A stretch of DNA of 64,000 nt, taken from contig CM046306.1 in NCBI GenBank assembly GCA_025267735.1, positions 30,769,919 to 30,833,918 of the forward strand, read 5' to 3'. This document shows positions 49,266 through 61,855 of the stretch, one piece after another. Positions within the stretch are counted from its first letter, which is position 1. The number at the start of each line of letters is the position of its first letter. The translations under genes were made by a program, and so were the position numbers. Source of the stretch: Mactra quadrangularis. Its lineage: Eukaryota; Mollusca; Bivalvia; Venerida; Mactridae. The notes beneath the pieces are model-generated. The model did no database searches. It was not told where the DNA came from and saw only the letters and a list, made by a program, of their open reading frames with translations.

Positions 49266-49690
49266 ATCAAGGGCCATAACTCTGAGTTAAAGGGTCTGAT
49301 CTGAAAAAAGCTGACCACATGCGCATCGCCTCTTGATATTGATGATTCCCATAAAGTTTCTTTGAATTCCAGCCAGTAGTTGCAGAGAACTACTCCGGAA
49401 ACGACTTTTACTCTATATGCATACTACATATCTAATCAAGGGCCATAACTCTGAGTTAAAGGGTCTGATCCGAAAAAAGCTGACCACATGCGCATCTCCT
49501 CTTGATATTGATGATTCCCATAAAGTTTTGTTGAATTCCAGCCAATAGTTGCAGAGAACTACTCCAGAAACGACTTTTACTCCAGAAACGAAATTCGGAC
49601 GGACGGATGGACGGACGGACGGACAGAAGGACGGATGGACGGACAACGCCAAAACTATATCCCCCTCCCGATTCCATCGGCGGGGGATAA
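49266..49690. mobile_element. Bivalve dispersed repeat with two partial units and a GGAC/GGAT minisatellite
   Basis: 'gggccataactctgagttaa' through 'agaactactcc' occurs twice (49270-49410 and 49440-49590), followed by ggacggacggatggac-type repeats and 'cgattccatcggcggggga' at the right end. The same combination is widespread in bivalve genomes (general knowledge). The open frames with SVRPSVRP peptides are the minisatellite read in frame. Confidence 0.7.
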
Positions 49691-50343
49691 TTAACTATAA
49701 TAACTGAGTTAAATTGTATTGTTCTCATTTCACCACAAGTGACAAGTTCCTTGTGACCCATACTATAACCCTAAATCAGAAACTATCATTGGTTGAAGTT
49801 GGCATCCTTAACCTCTTTACCACAGAGGTTACATTTTCAAGTTTGTACATATGCTACTCTCTAAGGCCACAACAAGTTGATGACATGTTCAAAAGATTTT
49901 TCTAGAAAAAAAATGAAGCAAGCGAAGAAAAAAATATCTTAATTCAGTTGCTTTATATTGCAGTTTGACCAAATTTTTATGTGGGAGGGAGGAAATAAAA
50001 ATATTGTTTTTGTAAAACCGTCAAAATTAAGGTGCGAGCGAATCCATAGAACATATGATCAATTTGTTGCGGCCTAAAATGCAATATAAAATAATGTAGT
50101 CAGATTTCTTTGATTTTCATATTTATAATTGCAAACAAGAAAACTTAAATATTCAAAATGCTACTTATTTTATTCGATCATAATAAAGATAACAAGTACA
50201 GCTAAGTATAACTCACATACATGTATGTATTAGGAATCTTCATAGGTTACAAGTACAAGTGCAATAATCAAAGTATTACATCTGTTACTTCATGTTACAA
50301 CATACCAATCTCTTATTGCTGTAAATGAAAGTGGGAAACATTA
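49691..50343. other. AT-rich intronic or intergenic stretch
   Basis: No supported feature. A pentanucleotide-like AAATG/GAAAA composition around 49895-49935 is unremarkable. Confidence 0.4.
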
Positions 50344-50347
50344 GTAG

Positions 50348-53300
50348 TCGGCTAAAACAAGGTATTTGGAACCAAAAAGTCCCACTTTAAAAAATTGAAC
50401 TTCATTTTTAGGTTCAATGATAGCATTTCCCTTCAAGCATAGAGTGTTCTGTAGCTAATTCAGTGTTTGTTTTCAAAAAATATCGCGGCCAAAAAAAGAC
50501 ACATCACTTTTTATCAGTTGCTGTCATCATGGTTACGGACACTACAGTATTTGCATAACATATTGTAAAAAGTGGTAAATTACTTCAAACTTTTATTTAT
50601 TAACTTATAAACATCAAGAACATTTTGTAAACTAATGAAACATGTCAAAAACTCCAAGTATTTAACACATTTTATAAAAAAATTAACTTGAGCAAAGAAC
50701 CTGTATAAGTAGTAATCTAAAGTATGCATCAAACTTTAATTTCAATAATTCTAATCTCAGGTCAGGTGCATAATTTTGATTTTATCTAATGCTATAAAAA
50801 ACATGGCTAATGTAAATCCAAGACAAGCATGACTTGAGCATCAAAATTTGTTAATTGAGGCTTTTTTTAACAAATGTGATTTGGTTACGGATGCTACAAC
50901 ATATATACCATTAAACATTATATTTAAAATCATTTAATCAGACATTGTTTCTGTACATAATTACACTCTTATGTACATTTTGACTAGAATTGATAAAAAT
51001 AATATCATTGATACTTACAAAAAACTCATAATTATCAATTTTACTACTTTAATGCAAAAAATAGTCAGAACCATGTACAGAACAAACAAGAAATCAAACT
51101 CTCATCAAGTAAATCTTAAAAACTTATTTTTTCTCACAGACAACTATAGTTGTCCTTATCAACCATCTAAACTTGCAAAATTTATTTGGAATTTGATGAG
51201 AGACTGTCTCATAAAGCTCAGATCATTGGGTTAAAGCTTCTACAATACACATTTCTATTTCTTTATATAGTAATGCTTAGGTTTCATTTCTAGAGCAATC
51301 TTAACTTTAAAAGATGAAACAATTTAATTTTTGAATCTTTATGTATCTAAATTTGATCATTGATTGCTGTTTTTTCTATATTTCGCTCAACTTTAGGAAG
51401 TATATGGAGAGCTCTCCTACCCACCCTGGCATGGGTGTCGACATCCATATTTATGGTTTAAGTTTTTGTGCAATAAAATATTTTTACTTTGACTTTTATT
51501 TCTTTAGGTATCAACTTCAAATTTTAAAAGCATGTTCCTTATTATCAACTATATTTCATACATGTGACAAGGTTCATTACTCCAAATACATTTTATTTCT
51601 GAATTATCTTCCCTTGAACTTAAAATTTTCTTTAAAAAATATTTTCTTTTAATGCCGCTGTTCAACTTTTTAAGGTATCAACTTCAAACATTGATACATC
51701 TCCTTATTATAAACAACATCTCATGTTACAAGTTTAATGACTCCAAATGATTTTTTTTCAGAATTGTCTTCCCTTGAACTTAAAATTTTCTTTAAAAAAA
51801 CATTATTGTTTACTTTTGCTTCTTTATTTCTTAAGGTATCAACTTTAAACTTTATATACATGTTCCTCATTACCAACCACATCCCATGTGACAAGGTTCA
51901 TAACTCTAAATGCAATATTTTAGAATTATCTCCCCTTGAACTTAGAATGTACTTTTAAATAACATTATTTTTGCTGTTACCTCTTTATATCTTAAGGTTT
52001 CTACTTAAAACATCAAATATATGTTCCCACAAATATATCACCCACATGATGTATGATAAGATTCATAACTCTAGCACACATTTGTAACAAAATTATTCCC
52101 TCTTGCTACTTATAAATGTATGTTGTTTAATATATTTTTGTTAACAGTTTAAGCACCCCGAATAGTCAAGCGTGCTGTCTGTGGGCGGCACATGATTAAT
52201 ACATATCTAGTTGCAAATTAGTTTTTAGTGGCTTAAACATTTCAAAAGAAGTTTATGCTAGTGTCTGTTATTATTATTATTATCATTATTGTTAATACTA
52301 TTATTATTATTTTTATTATTATTAAACTAATTATTATTATAATAAATTTGTGTGTTGAACACATTTTAGCCATTTTAAGGTACTGAAGTACTTGTCTTTA
52401 AATTGCGTAGTGTCCGTAACCCATATAGATATATATTCAACTTTTCATTTTTAAAGAAACTGTGACAACTTTAGCTATGATATCACTTCTGTTTTAGCAT
52501 TAAGGTGTTTACTTTTAAAATGATACAAAATTCAGATTCTTTGAGTTTAGTTTCAATAGATTTTACAGCCATAATTGATTTAATTCTGATGAAAATCCTG
52601 AACACCTATACTAGACATCATTTATAGACATAGAGCAAGATATTTTTGTGCATTCTAACGTAAAATCATTCCCACATTTGCTTCAACAAGAATTGGTCAC
52701 TTAAATAACATACTTGAAAATGTTGAAATAGAATAGAGTAAAATGGTTACGGACACTACTCTGTGTATAGGTTATCATATAAAAGGGCTAAAACATATCT
52801 TGATCATCTGGAGAGAGTTATTCTTTCCATTATCTCAAAGCTTAGTTATTTAGCTTGGACTTAAATGTTATAATTTAACAATTCTTTGTTTCATGTTGCA
52901 TTGTTGATAGACTTGCAGGATAGTGAAAAATGCTTGATTTAGGCATGTACATGGGATGATACAATATTTTATCATACTAAAGATTGCAGCATAAATATTG
53001 ATGTAAATCATTGATTGAATGTCTAATGCAATAAGTTTTCATATTTTCTTGAAATTATCTTTTTATATTTAAAGAACATATGAGATATAAAAATGTGATT
53101 GTTTAAATTGCAATTTTTCAAGGGCTTTGTAGTGTCCGTAACCGTCTTCAAAGCTGTCTAAAACAATAACATGCTAAGATAAGGGTTTTATATTTTGTAC
53201 ATTAATGAAAGGACTCTATACCAATATAAAAAGGCATGATAATGACTTCTCTCATGAATAATAACAGTGTGTGCATCCAATGAAGTTCGGTGGTTACGGA

Positions 53301-53897
53301 CACTACAGATTTTTTTATGAAAAAAATGTTCGGAAAATCTAGTTGCATGACAAATTCTTAAAACCCTTTTGTAAATTTTAGTTTTTTTCTTGAACATAAC
53401 TTCATCTTGCATTGAATGATGCATATTTATGATGAATTCAAGTTAATCTTGTTGTTACTTTTGTGATATAACATAACACCTATCTCTCAATTTAAGAACT
53501 CAGTGAAATTCCCCTCGATCAGCAAAATAGCAGTAACTTGGCCAGATCTTGGTAGATTTCCGTTCTGTTTTCGCCAAAATTTATGGGAAGGTTGTCATCC
53601 AACTTGGAAGTTAATATGTGTGTCAGACAAATATGTGTTAACATTTTAAACCATTGTAAAGTTTAGTGTTTTTTAAGTGGGACTGCATAACGCCAAAAAA
53701 AGGCCATTTTTGGAGTGTATATTTAAACATTTCTCAGTGATCTGAAAAGATAGACTATTGAAATTTTCTGGACATAAAAACATCTTATATTTTTATACAG
53801 AGAACATCTAGTTGGTTTATTGGTGGGTTTACTTTTTCAAAAAATAACATATAACATTAAAAAAGACCCTTTTGCCCGAATACCTTGTTTTAGCCGA
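50348..53897. mobile_element. 3,550-bp non-autonomous inverted-repeat element
   Basis: TCGGCTAAAACAAGGTATT at 50348 is matched exactly by the inverse AATACCTTGTTTTAGCCGA ending at 53897. Weaker pairing continues for another 15 or so bases (AAAAGTC/GGGTCTTTT). GTAG flanks both ends (50344-50347 and 53898-53901), giving a 4-bp target duplication, or 5 bp (AGTAG) if the ends are set one base differently. No transposase frame is present. The interior contains a ~165-bp tandem repeat, an ATT-rich tract (52268-52345) and six copies of a GGTTACGGACACTAC motif in both orientations. The superfamily is unclear. Confidence 0.8.
51500..52135 (+). repeat. ~165-bp tandem repeat, four copies, inside the 3.55-kb element
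   Basis: 'aaggtatcaacttcaaa' or close variants occur near 51505, 51672, 51833 and 51992. Each is followed by 'tgtgacaaggttcat', 'aactc' and 'ttatcttcccttgaactta'-type blocks. Divergence increases toward the right. Confidence 0.8.
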
Positions 53898-54010
53898 GTA
53901 GTCTTAGTAATGACACAACATTAAACTTAACCAGTTCATGATAACATACAGGGTATGCAAGTCCATGTTCACAACCAGTACATGTATATAAACACAAGAA
54001 AGATAATGTG

Positions 54011-55612
54011 GGAGCCACATTAAAGCCGGATTTTTCTGCATATGGGAACATTGAGAACAAGTTTACGTTGGTACAAAAGAAAGTCATTTGATAAATTGCT
54101 AATCAGAAGGTATACAAAGGGTGATAATGAATCTTGAAGGAAAAAAAGAGTTTCAGTTACCGTATATTTGTCCTATTGTATCTTATCTGATTATTTTGTT
54201 GGTATTTGACAAAGATGGCATAAGACATGAAAACTATCAATGAAAATAAAGCAAAACTAATGGTATGAAATTGGTAAGAGAATTTAATTTAAAAAATCTT
54301 ACATGGCAAATGGTGAATTGCTGAAATAAAAATGGCGGGAAAATATGACAGGAAAATGCCAGAATACTTGCTATTGGAGAGATCCAACATACTGAAACCT
54401 TTATCATAAAAATTACAAAGGGAAAAAATCCATATTTAAGCCAGGAAGAGTAGCCATTACTGTCTAATTCTTTCAACAAATGGTATGTAATCATTGTATG
54501 AAATTATATAAACATCTAACCATAAATGGCAGAGATATCCAACAATTTGAAAACTTTAACGCCAAAAAACAAAGGGAAATAATCTATTATTACGCCAGGT
54601 GGAGTTACTGTTACAGTCTCATTCTTTGCAACAGATGGTATGTAATCATTGTATGAAATTTCACAAACATCTAACCATAAACAGCAGAGATATCCAACAA
54701 TTTGAAAACTTTAACGCCAAAAAACAAAGGGAAATAATCTATTATTACGCCAGGTGGAGTTACTGTTACAGTCTCATTCTTTGCAACAGATGGTATGTAA
54801 TCATTGTATGATATTTCATAAACATCTAACCAGAAATAGCAGCGATATCTAACAATTTGAAAACTTTAACGCAAAATTAACAAAGGGAAATAATCCATTT
54901 TTAAGCCAGGTAGAGTTGTGGTTACTGTCTAATTCTTTACAACAGATGGTAATTAATCATTTTATGAAATTTTATAAACATCTAACCATAAATGGCAGAG
55001 ATATCCAACATTTTGAAAACTTTAACGCAAAAAAACAAAGGGAAATAATCCATTATTTAGTCAGTTGTGGTTACTGTCTAATTCTTTACAACAGATGATA
55101 ATTAATCATTTTATGAAATTTTATAAACATCTAACCATAAATGGCAGAGATATCCAACATTTTAAAAACTTTAACGCAAAAAAACCAAAGGGAAATAATC
55201 CATTATTTAGCCAGGTAGAGTTGTGGTTACTGTCTTAATCTGTTCATCACATGGTATGTTATCATTGCATGAAGTTTCATAAAGATCTGACAATAAATGG
55301 CAGAAAAATATGCCAAATTAAAAACTTTAACGCAATTGTTAACGACACCAGACATCCAAAATTACAAAGGGCAATAATCCATAATAAAGCCAGGTAGAGT
55401 TGCGGTTATTGTCTTATTCTGTTCATCACATGGTATGTTATCATCGTATAAAGTTTAGAGATCTGACTATAAATGGCAGAAATATAAGGTACATTAAAAA
55501 CTTTAACGCAATTGTTAACGACACCGGATGCCCGCCTGCCCGCCCGCCCGTCTGCCCGCCCCTGTTCGCCAAACTATAAGCCGAATTTTTTTGTTGAAAA
55601 ATCCGGCTAAAA
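54011..55612. mobile_element. Long copy of the 'AGCCGGATTT' element with amplified interior
   Basis: The left end 'gccacattaaagccggattt' and right end 'gaaaaatccggctaaaa' match the short copy at 44735-45016. Between them lies a tandem array (54330-55500) and a GCCC-rich minisatellite (55529-55562) just before 'tgttcgccaaactataagc'. No protein is encoded. Confidence 0.75.
54330..55500 (+). repeat. ~155-bp tandem repeat, about seven units
   Basis: 'gatggtatgtaatcattgta' or variants start units at 54482, 54637, 54792, 54948, 55097, 55253 and 55432, so most spacings are 149-156 bp. Units contain 'catctaaccataaatggcag', 'gaaaactttaacgc' and 'gccaggtggagtt'. The first two full units are almost identical, which suggests recent amplification. 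Confidence 0.92.
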
Positions 55613-56290
55613 ACCAGTTTCATTGAAAAACAACATTAGGGGTGGGATTGTTACACGTATTAAATAGTTAAGTGAGTTAAAACTTAAAATAATTTATATT
55701 GACTTATCATATTATCCTCATGTAGTTTACATGCACTATAGATATAATATAATATAATAAAAATTAAATGTCAAGGGGGTCTGTTAAAACCAGTTTAAGG
55801 ATGTACATGCGTCATCTTATTTCCCCATTGAGTGGTCAAGTCTATTGTTTTATGTACATTAACTGGCCTGACCTATTAAACTATCTGTAGGCTAACAATT
55901 GTTGTTCCGACATTTTTCGTCTAAATTATCTCATTACACTAGCCTTACGTTCACTTACCGCGAATGTAACAAAACTTTCCATAACAATACATTCGGAACT
56001 CCTCTGCCTTTCACTGCAAATAATCTTGGACATATTAAGACACTATTTTGAAACTACCAGTGTTAAAGTAAACAAATATATGATCATTTAGGCATTGAGG
56101 GATGTTTCGTTTTAGTCTGTAAATTTTTAAACATCACTCATTGCCTTAACGATTTCATACTTGGGTATTAAATTAGGTTATTTGCAGTGAATGACTGAGT
56201 AGTTCCAAATGTATCGTTATGTAACGTTCTGTAACGTTTTGTGTAATTGAACAGGCTACAGGTTTGTTTTGTTTAAGTTGGGTTGAACAC
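55613..56290. other. AT-rich stretch without supported genes
   Basis: No feature supported. Confidence 0.4.
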
Positions 56291-56291
56291 T

Positions 56292-56448
56292 ATAGCAAAA
56301 CATTGTATAGGTCATATAACAGCTGTCAGTCAACCTACTCACTGTTCCTGGAAAGGCTTAATCTCTGGATTTAGCTGTTAACCAACTATTAAGCGCCTAC
56401 ATGTACTTTCGTCAGTGACTACAAACTACCCTTCATTATTAAGAATCA
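56292..56448 (-). mobile_element. Headless SINE body, second copy
   Basis: 'ggatttagctgttaaccaac' and the flanking 'tcagtcaacct', 'tcctggaaag' and 'gtcagtgact' match 42404-42560 in the same orientation. The tRNA-like head is absent, so this is a truncated copy. Confidence 0.7.
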
Positions 56449-58890
56449 TTGGTAGGAGGGAGAATGGCCAGAGAATTATATATATCATCTAATTTTCCTA
56501 TTGATCGGTCAAGTTTGTTGTTTGTTGTTTCTTGTATATAAAATGGCATGACTGCTATACTAGATGTAGCCTGACTAAGGCAACAAATAATCAAATATCT
56601 TACCATAATACAAAAAACTAATCTAGAAGTTACAACTGAAAAAGCTCATAAGGTGATTGATAATACAGACCCAAGAGCCTATTGTCATGTAACCTAATGG
56701 TGTTAACAAAAGTTTGTATTTCGTGAATGATATTAATTGACTAATAAATACAGTGCCATCCAAAATTACCATTACACTTTTAAAAAGCTGGTTCTCCATT
56801 TACACATGTTTGTATGTTTGTAAATAAATAGTTATGAAAACTTTCAGAATATTTTTCTAACAGACCCTGTACCTAATAAATTATGCATGATGATAGTATT
56901 GTTAAACCTAAACTTTTACTATGAGCAGTTGGCGTGCCTTTCATCCACACATGGTGAGCATTTGATGTGAACTTGTGAAATTTTCTATCTTCCGATTTGA
57001 TTGTTTTTGATTCCATTGATTTAGACGAACATGTAGATTTTATTTCTTATATACAATTATACATTTATTTCAGTTTTTACCTAACATAAATTGATAAAAT
57101 ACAATTGTTACTTAAACTTTCAATTCAGAATATGATCAGTAAAGAAAATGCATTTTCATACTGATTTATTAATCACTAGTTTACCATTGAAACCATATGT
57201 CCTAATCCTAAAGTAGTTTAGGTAAGAAAAACAGTACAAGGGAGACAACTCATACTTAGAATGTAATAATATTGTATGAATTACCTCCCTTTACTCTGTT
57301 AGTGAATACAACACTCTTATTAAGTTCTATGACAAGTAAAACTTGGAGAAAATTTGGTCTTGCCTACAGCTGGAAAATTTTACTATCTATTTTTTAAGTT
57401 AATTCATGTGACGAACAGTTTGAATCAAATCCTAAATAAAATACTCCATGCATATTTGAAATACAACGATAAGTCTCTATCGTATTTTCATGTGGAAAAA
57501 TTGAACTTATTTATCTTAAAACTAGGATGTTTTCCAATTTTTGGAGGAAACTGAACTGGGCCGGTGAAATCAAATTTCTGTGTAGTCCCAAGGCAACTAC
57601 AGACAAGTGTACTTCACAGCAATGTTATTCTGTAATATTCATACAGACAAGTAACTTTACAAGTTGGCAAGAACAGACAAGTTAACAATTTTAAGATTTA
57701 GCCGACTCTGCTGAACATTGATAAGATTTTATGTGAACATTTTATCTTAAGTGACAGGAATATATATGTTTTGAGGATATTATTATACATAGAAAACTGC
57801 TTTGAATATATTAATTCAATCATGTGACTGACCACTCCAATAATGTGGAAGGCTTTTGTGAGATTTGATAGATGAGAGATGTATCATTCATTTTAACTTA
57901 TTTCAACATGGACCCTACCACTCAGTCACTTCAAATATATTTCATCATATAATTCTAAGTGTATTTTCTTAAACATTTATTGGCAATAAATTTAAACTAA
58001 GTTCTGAACTTATTACATATTATATGATTAAAAAATTGAAACCATTTGAAGATTTAATGATTTTAGTTTTACATTTCTAAGTTTCAAACACTAACTAGAA
58101 CCTAATCTCATTGAATTGTATCTGTCTAAATTATTATATCCATTGGTGGTAGCAAGTCTTGTCTATGTATTAAAGGGTATGAAGTGGTCAAAACAGATCA
58201 TTTATCCAGTTAAAAATTTGTGTTAGCCCTTAATAAATTTTTAGACTGCCAAACTAAACTTAGGTTATCCCTGACACTCATTATTTTAAAGACTAAACCT
58301 TTTATAACTTTGTGATTTCAATCTTTTATAACCATTACCCAACACATTATGTTTTTACTAATTGATTAATTTTGTAATAGAAAAAAATCAAATCTTAGCT
58401 GGATAAAAATATGCTCTAATATAATCAATTTGGCATAACTGATTTTTTCAATTTGATATTCCACAGCAGTATTCAATTGATTTAATTACATTGTATTTGT
58501 TAAATACAAACACTAATGCAATACCAAGTAAAAAAATTGTTAAACACATGCTTGTTCTTGTACGGATATTGAAGATATTATACAATAATTTACTGCACTT
58601 TATATAGATTCTAAATTTTTAGCTGGTAAACTTATTGTTCATTATTTAAAGGCAATTAATAAACAAAATTTCTTCACTCAATTGTTAATTTGTTGACCAA
58701 AATTAGAGACAACAATTAAAAAAAAAATACCTAAGATACATTTAGATTCATGTAAAAAAAAACAAGTTTTGTATCATAAAAACAATAAAAAATATATTTC
58801 ATATGGAAAAAAATGTTTACCATTCACTATTTCTAGGCAATATCACAACTAAAATATACAATAAGAGTCAATACAAGACAACATTTTTAA
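56449..58890. other. AT-rich stretch without supported genes
   Basis: It contains the 'aagggag' hairpin at 57241-57294. 'acagtgccatccaaaatta' at 56751 resembles a Tc1-type end but has no partner. Confidence 0.4.
57241..57294. repeat. Second 'aagggag' hairpin
   Basis: 'aagggagacaactcatac' pairs with 'gtatgaattacctccctt' around an AT-rich loop. It is like the hairpin at 3729-3793 but with a different loop. Confidence 0.55.
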
Positions 58891-58891
58891 T

Positions 58892-59190
58892 CAGGGTTCA
58901 ACACTAACAGTGTCCAATGATATGAGGATCCCATCAAATATGATGGAATGGAGACAATTCTCAGCTGGGAATTTCATAAAGATCATTGAAAATGGTCCTG
59001 TTGTAATGTAACAATAATTTGAATTTTCTATAATTGTTAATCACAATTAGTGACTGTTAAATCAGTATCCAAAATTTTGTCTTTTACTGGTGGAATCCTT
59101 AACTGTAAGGAAAACTTTCTAAATACATGTAGCTGACTACGGATTCTTAAATGGGATCCCGTGTAGAAAACCAAAAGTGTTGAACCCTTG
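58892..59190. mobile_element. ~299-bp inverted-repeat element (hAT-like ends)
   Basis: CAGGGTTCAACACT at 58892 is mirrored by AGTGTTGAACCCTTG ending at 59190, with one extra base. A second inverted pair, 'aggatccca' and 'tgggatccc', lies inside. A clean 8-bp target duplication is not seen, only a shared TAAT, so the family is uncertain. Confidence 0.55.
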
Positions 59191-60272
59191 TAATAGACAA
59201 TACAGTGATTGTAAATAATAAATTGATTAACAATAAATAGACAAATTATGAACAATGTGTTGAATTGGTTGGAGCAAAAAATAGAGTCTCAAAAGAGTTA
59301 ACAAAATACATAAATTACAATCAGGGTGTATTGTCACATGATCTTCCAGGGGTGTGGAATTTCAAGTTTTTTCCACTTTTGATTCCAGACAAATGATATA
59401 TGAAAATCAAATTGTCCGGAGTCAAAATGCACTTGCCTAAAAGTTAAATTCTTAAAAAGAAATATTGAGAATAATGATACAAAATATGTACCAGACTGAA
59501 GTACATGTATTACTAAATACATGTAATTGATAACAAAAAGATCACTGTTGAAAATTGAGACATCTACTTGTATTAAGCATTGCTGCGTAAAAAATATTTA
59601 GCAGCTAAAAATATAACTTGTCCGTGGACAAGCAGGCTGAAAATCTTTACTTTTCCGCAGAATGATATAAATGTATAAATTGGACAAGTTCGGCAAAAGA
59701 ATTGCAATTACATCTGATGAAGTAAAGAAATATTTGGGGTTTTTGCTCACTTGTAGCGAGACTATTAACAGAATGTCATGAAAACAAGTTTAAAATAACT
59801 ATACCTTTCATTCATGAAAAATCAAATACAACTCTCTGAGTTTTGAGGATTCCACGAAAATAATTTTAACTTGTAATCTTATAATAGAGCTAAGAACACA
59901 TTTCATGAACATTTTGATTTTTTCCTAGTTTTGTCTACTGCAAGAATTAGACAAATACCAATAGTTTGTTTACTTTCTGAAGATCATGTAACAATAGTTT
60001 GTGCAAAAATATAACATGTTTACATGTATTAAACATTAAAATACAATGGTTTTGTTAACCAATCCGTTTCAAAGGTATTGCAAAATTGAAAATAAAAGTG
60101 GTATACTTTCTTGATAAGGTGGATAAACCACCATCCCTTGGTAGTACACTTTACAATAGCACCACCAGGACACTCATTTAAACTGATCAAAATAAATAAT
60201 GAATATTTTATAGCCTCCTTAAGCATCCCCTGTTGTGGATTAGTTCATTTGTACAAATTGTATATGCCATGA
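59191..60272. other. AT-rich stretch with a possible hAT fragment
   Basis: 'ccaggggtgtggaatttc' at 59348, 'aaattgtccgga' and 'acttgtccgtggacaag' hint at a hAT-type element, but no closing end was found. Confidence 0.35.
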
Positions 60273-60279
60273 CAATAGC

Positions 60280-60749
60280 CAGGGATTTGTAACGACATAG
60301 ATTTTCATCAAATTTCACTGTCTTCGGTATTATTTTGGCCCAAACAGATAACAAGTATAACAAGTTGAAATAAAGATACTCGCGTGAAATTTTATACCAG
60401 TACCATTAAAATTAATAAAAAGGTTAGGAAAAACATGTTTCTATATGATTTTGATGATGTAAATTATGCTCACAGACTGCTTCACAAAAGAATGTATTTT
60501 CCTGCAGATCTGCCATTTTAGCCCTATTTTACACAAACTAAAGTCATATTTTTGGTCATTTTAATTGCGGCAAATTTTTGTCAAAAACTTCAGAAACATT
60601 TACAAGATGCGTAGAAGGAATGTTTAAAAACATAAATTAGCAAGTTTTTAAACTCAGGGATAGATTTTACAGCCTGCTTCAGCCAGTTATAGACAGTAAA
60701 AAATCCAAAAAAGCACCCTGTTATAAATCCCTATTATAAAGCATCCCTG
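60280..60749. mobile_element. 470-bp hAT-like MITE with 7-bp flanking duplication
   Basis: CAGGGAT at 60280 is mirrored by ATCCCTG ending at 60749. CAATAGC lies directly outside both ends (60273-60279 and 60750-60756). A second inverted pair sits close to the ends (gggatttgtaac and gttataaatccc). No transposase is present. hAT elements normally duplicate 8 bp, so one base may have mutated. Confidence 0.7.
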
Positions 60750-60756
60750 CAATAGC

Positions 60757-61594
60757 TCAGCAAAAAGGGCGAGCAAAAATTACATGACTTACAAAACACT
60801 AGTAAAATTATTACATCTGTTATCTACACAATTGGTGCGTCTTCATAGTAATATAATGGTTTGATTTTTCTTGAGTTTGACCAACAACGTTCAAACTTAT
60901 AGCATGTGAATTATTATGCCCAATAAACACAGCTACACTGCCCTCTCAGTTTCTTCACAGTCCTATTTATAAAATTTAAATTTTATAAACAATTTAATTA
61001 TTTATAGGATCAAATTTGTATAATTTCTATACGATACTTAAATTTTTCAATGGAAATTGATTTTCTATTGGTAACTTCAAATTTTTGATTTTGCTGCTCA
61101 AGTTTTCTTCCATCCTCCAAATTTGTGAATGTGTGAAGGAACTTTTGGAGGTCAGTGGATACTTAAACTAAGTGAAAAATTACACAAATCATAGAAAATC
61201 TATTACTGTTGAAGCATGGGGATTATTCTGCCCCTTAAACACACAGCTTAACTTCACGTGAAAAAAAACCTTTAACACTTGTTCTTTATGAATTCTTCAT
61301 TAGTAACAATAGATGTCAATGTAGTCATTAAACAGCCAAGCTCTTCTTACGAGTCACTCTGTAGATGTTTAGCAAGTCTTACATAGTTTTCTAATATTGT
61401 GAGAGTGAAGCGACAACAAAACCATTTCATATTTTTGCAGGAACACAGAAATACATCTTACTACTATCATTATCAGACTTACAGCAACAAGTTATCCTAC
61501 AAAATATAATTATTGCAGTCAGTAAAATGTACATGTATAAAACAAAAAACAATATATGATATTTATAATACAAAGTTTTGTTATTTGATATAAA
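60757..61594. other. AT-rich stretch without supported genes
   Basis: No feature supported. Confidence 0.4.
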
Positions 61595-61855
61595 GCCTCC
61601 TGGCTAGCTCAGTTGATAGTGCACAAGATTACTGATCAAGGTCATAGATTTCATTCCCACACAGGGGATACATTCATGAAGCTTGGTCATGAAATGATTG
61701 CTACAGCCATTCCACATCATACCACTGATTATAAATCATGTAGGGCAGTTGTAAGTTAAAGACAGATGTATGTATTTTTTTGTAAAGTGAAGGCCATTTT
61801 TCCTCTGACCTTTTATTAAATATGGACTTAGTCAGTCACTAGTAATATAACAAGA
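61595..61855 (+). mobile_element. tRNA-derived SINE, plus strand
   Basis: The A box 'tggctagctcagttgatagt' at 61601 matches the head of the minus-strand SINE at 42376-42650. 'actgatcaaggt', a degraded B-box region and 'atgtagggcag' follow. The downstream body differs from the other copies, so it may be a related subfamily. Confidence 0.65.

Noticed and set aside
49413..49761. Open frames with SVRPSVRP-type repeats
   Set aside because: They translate the GGAC/GGAT minisatellite of a dispersed repeat.
59348..59700. hAT-type element starting 'ccaggggtgtgg'
   Set aside because: No closing inverted end or target duplication was found.
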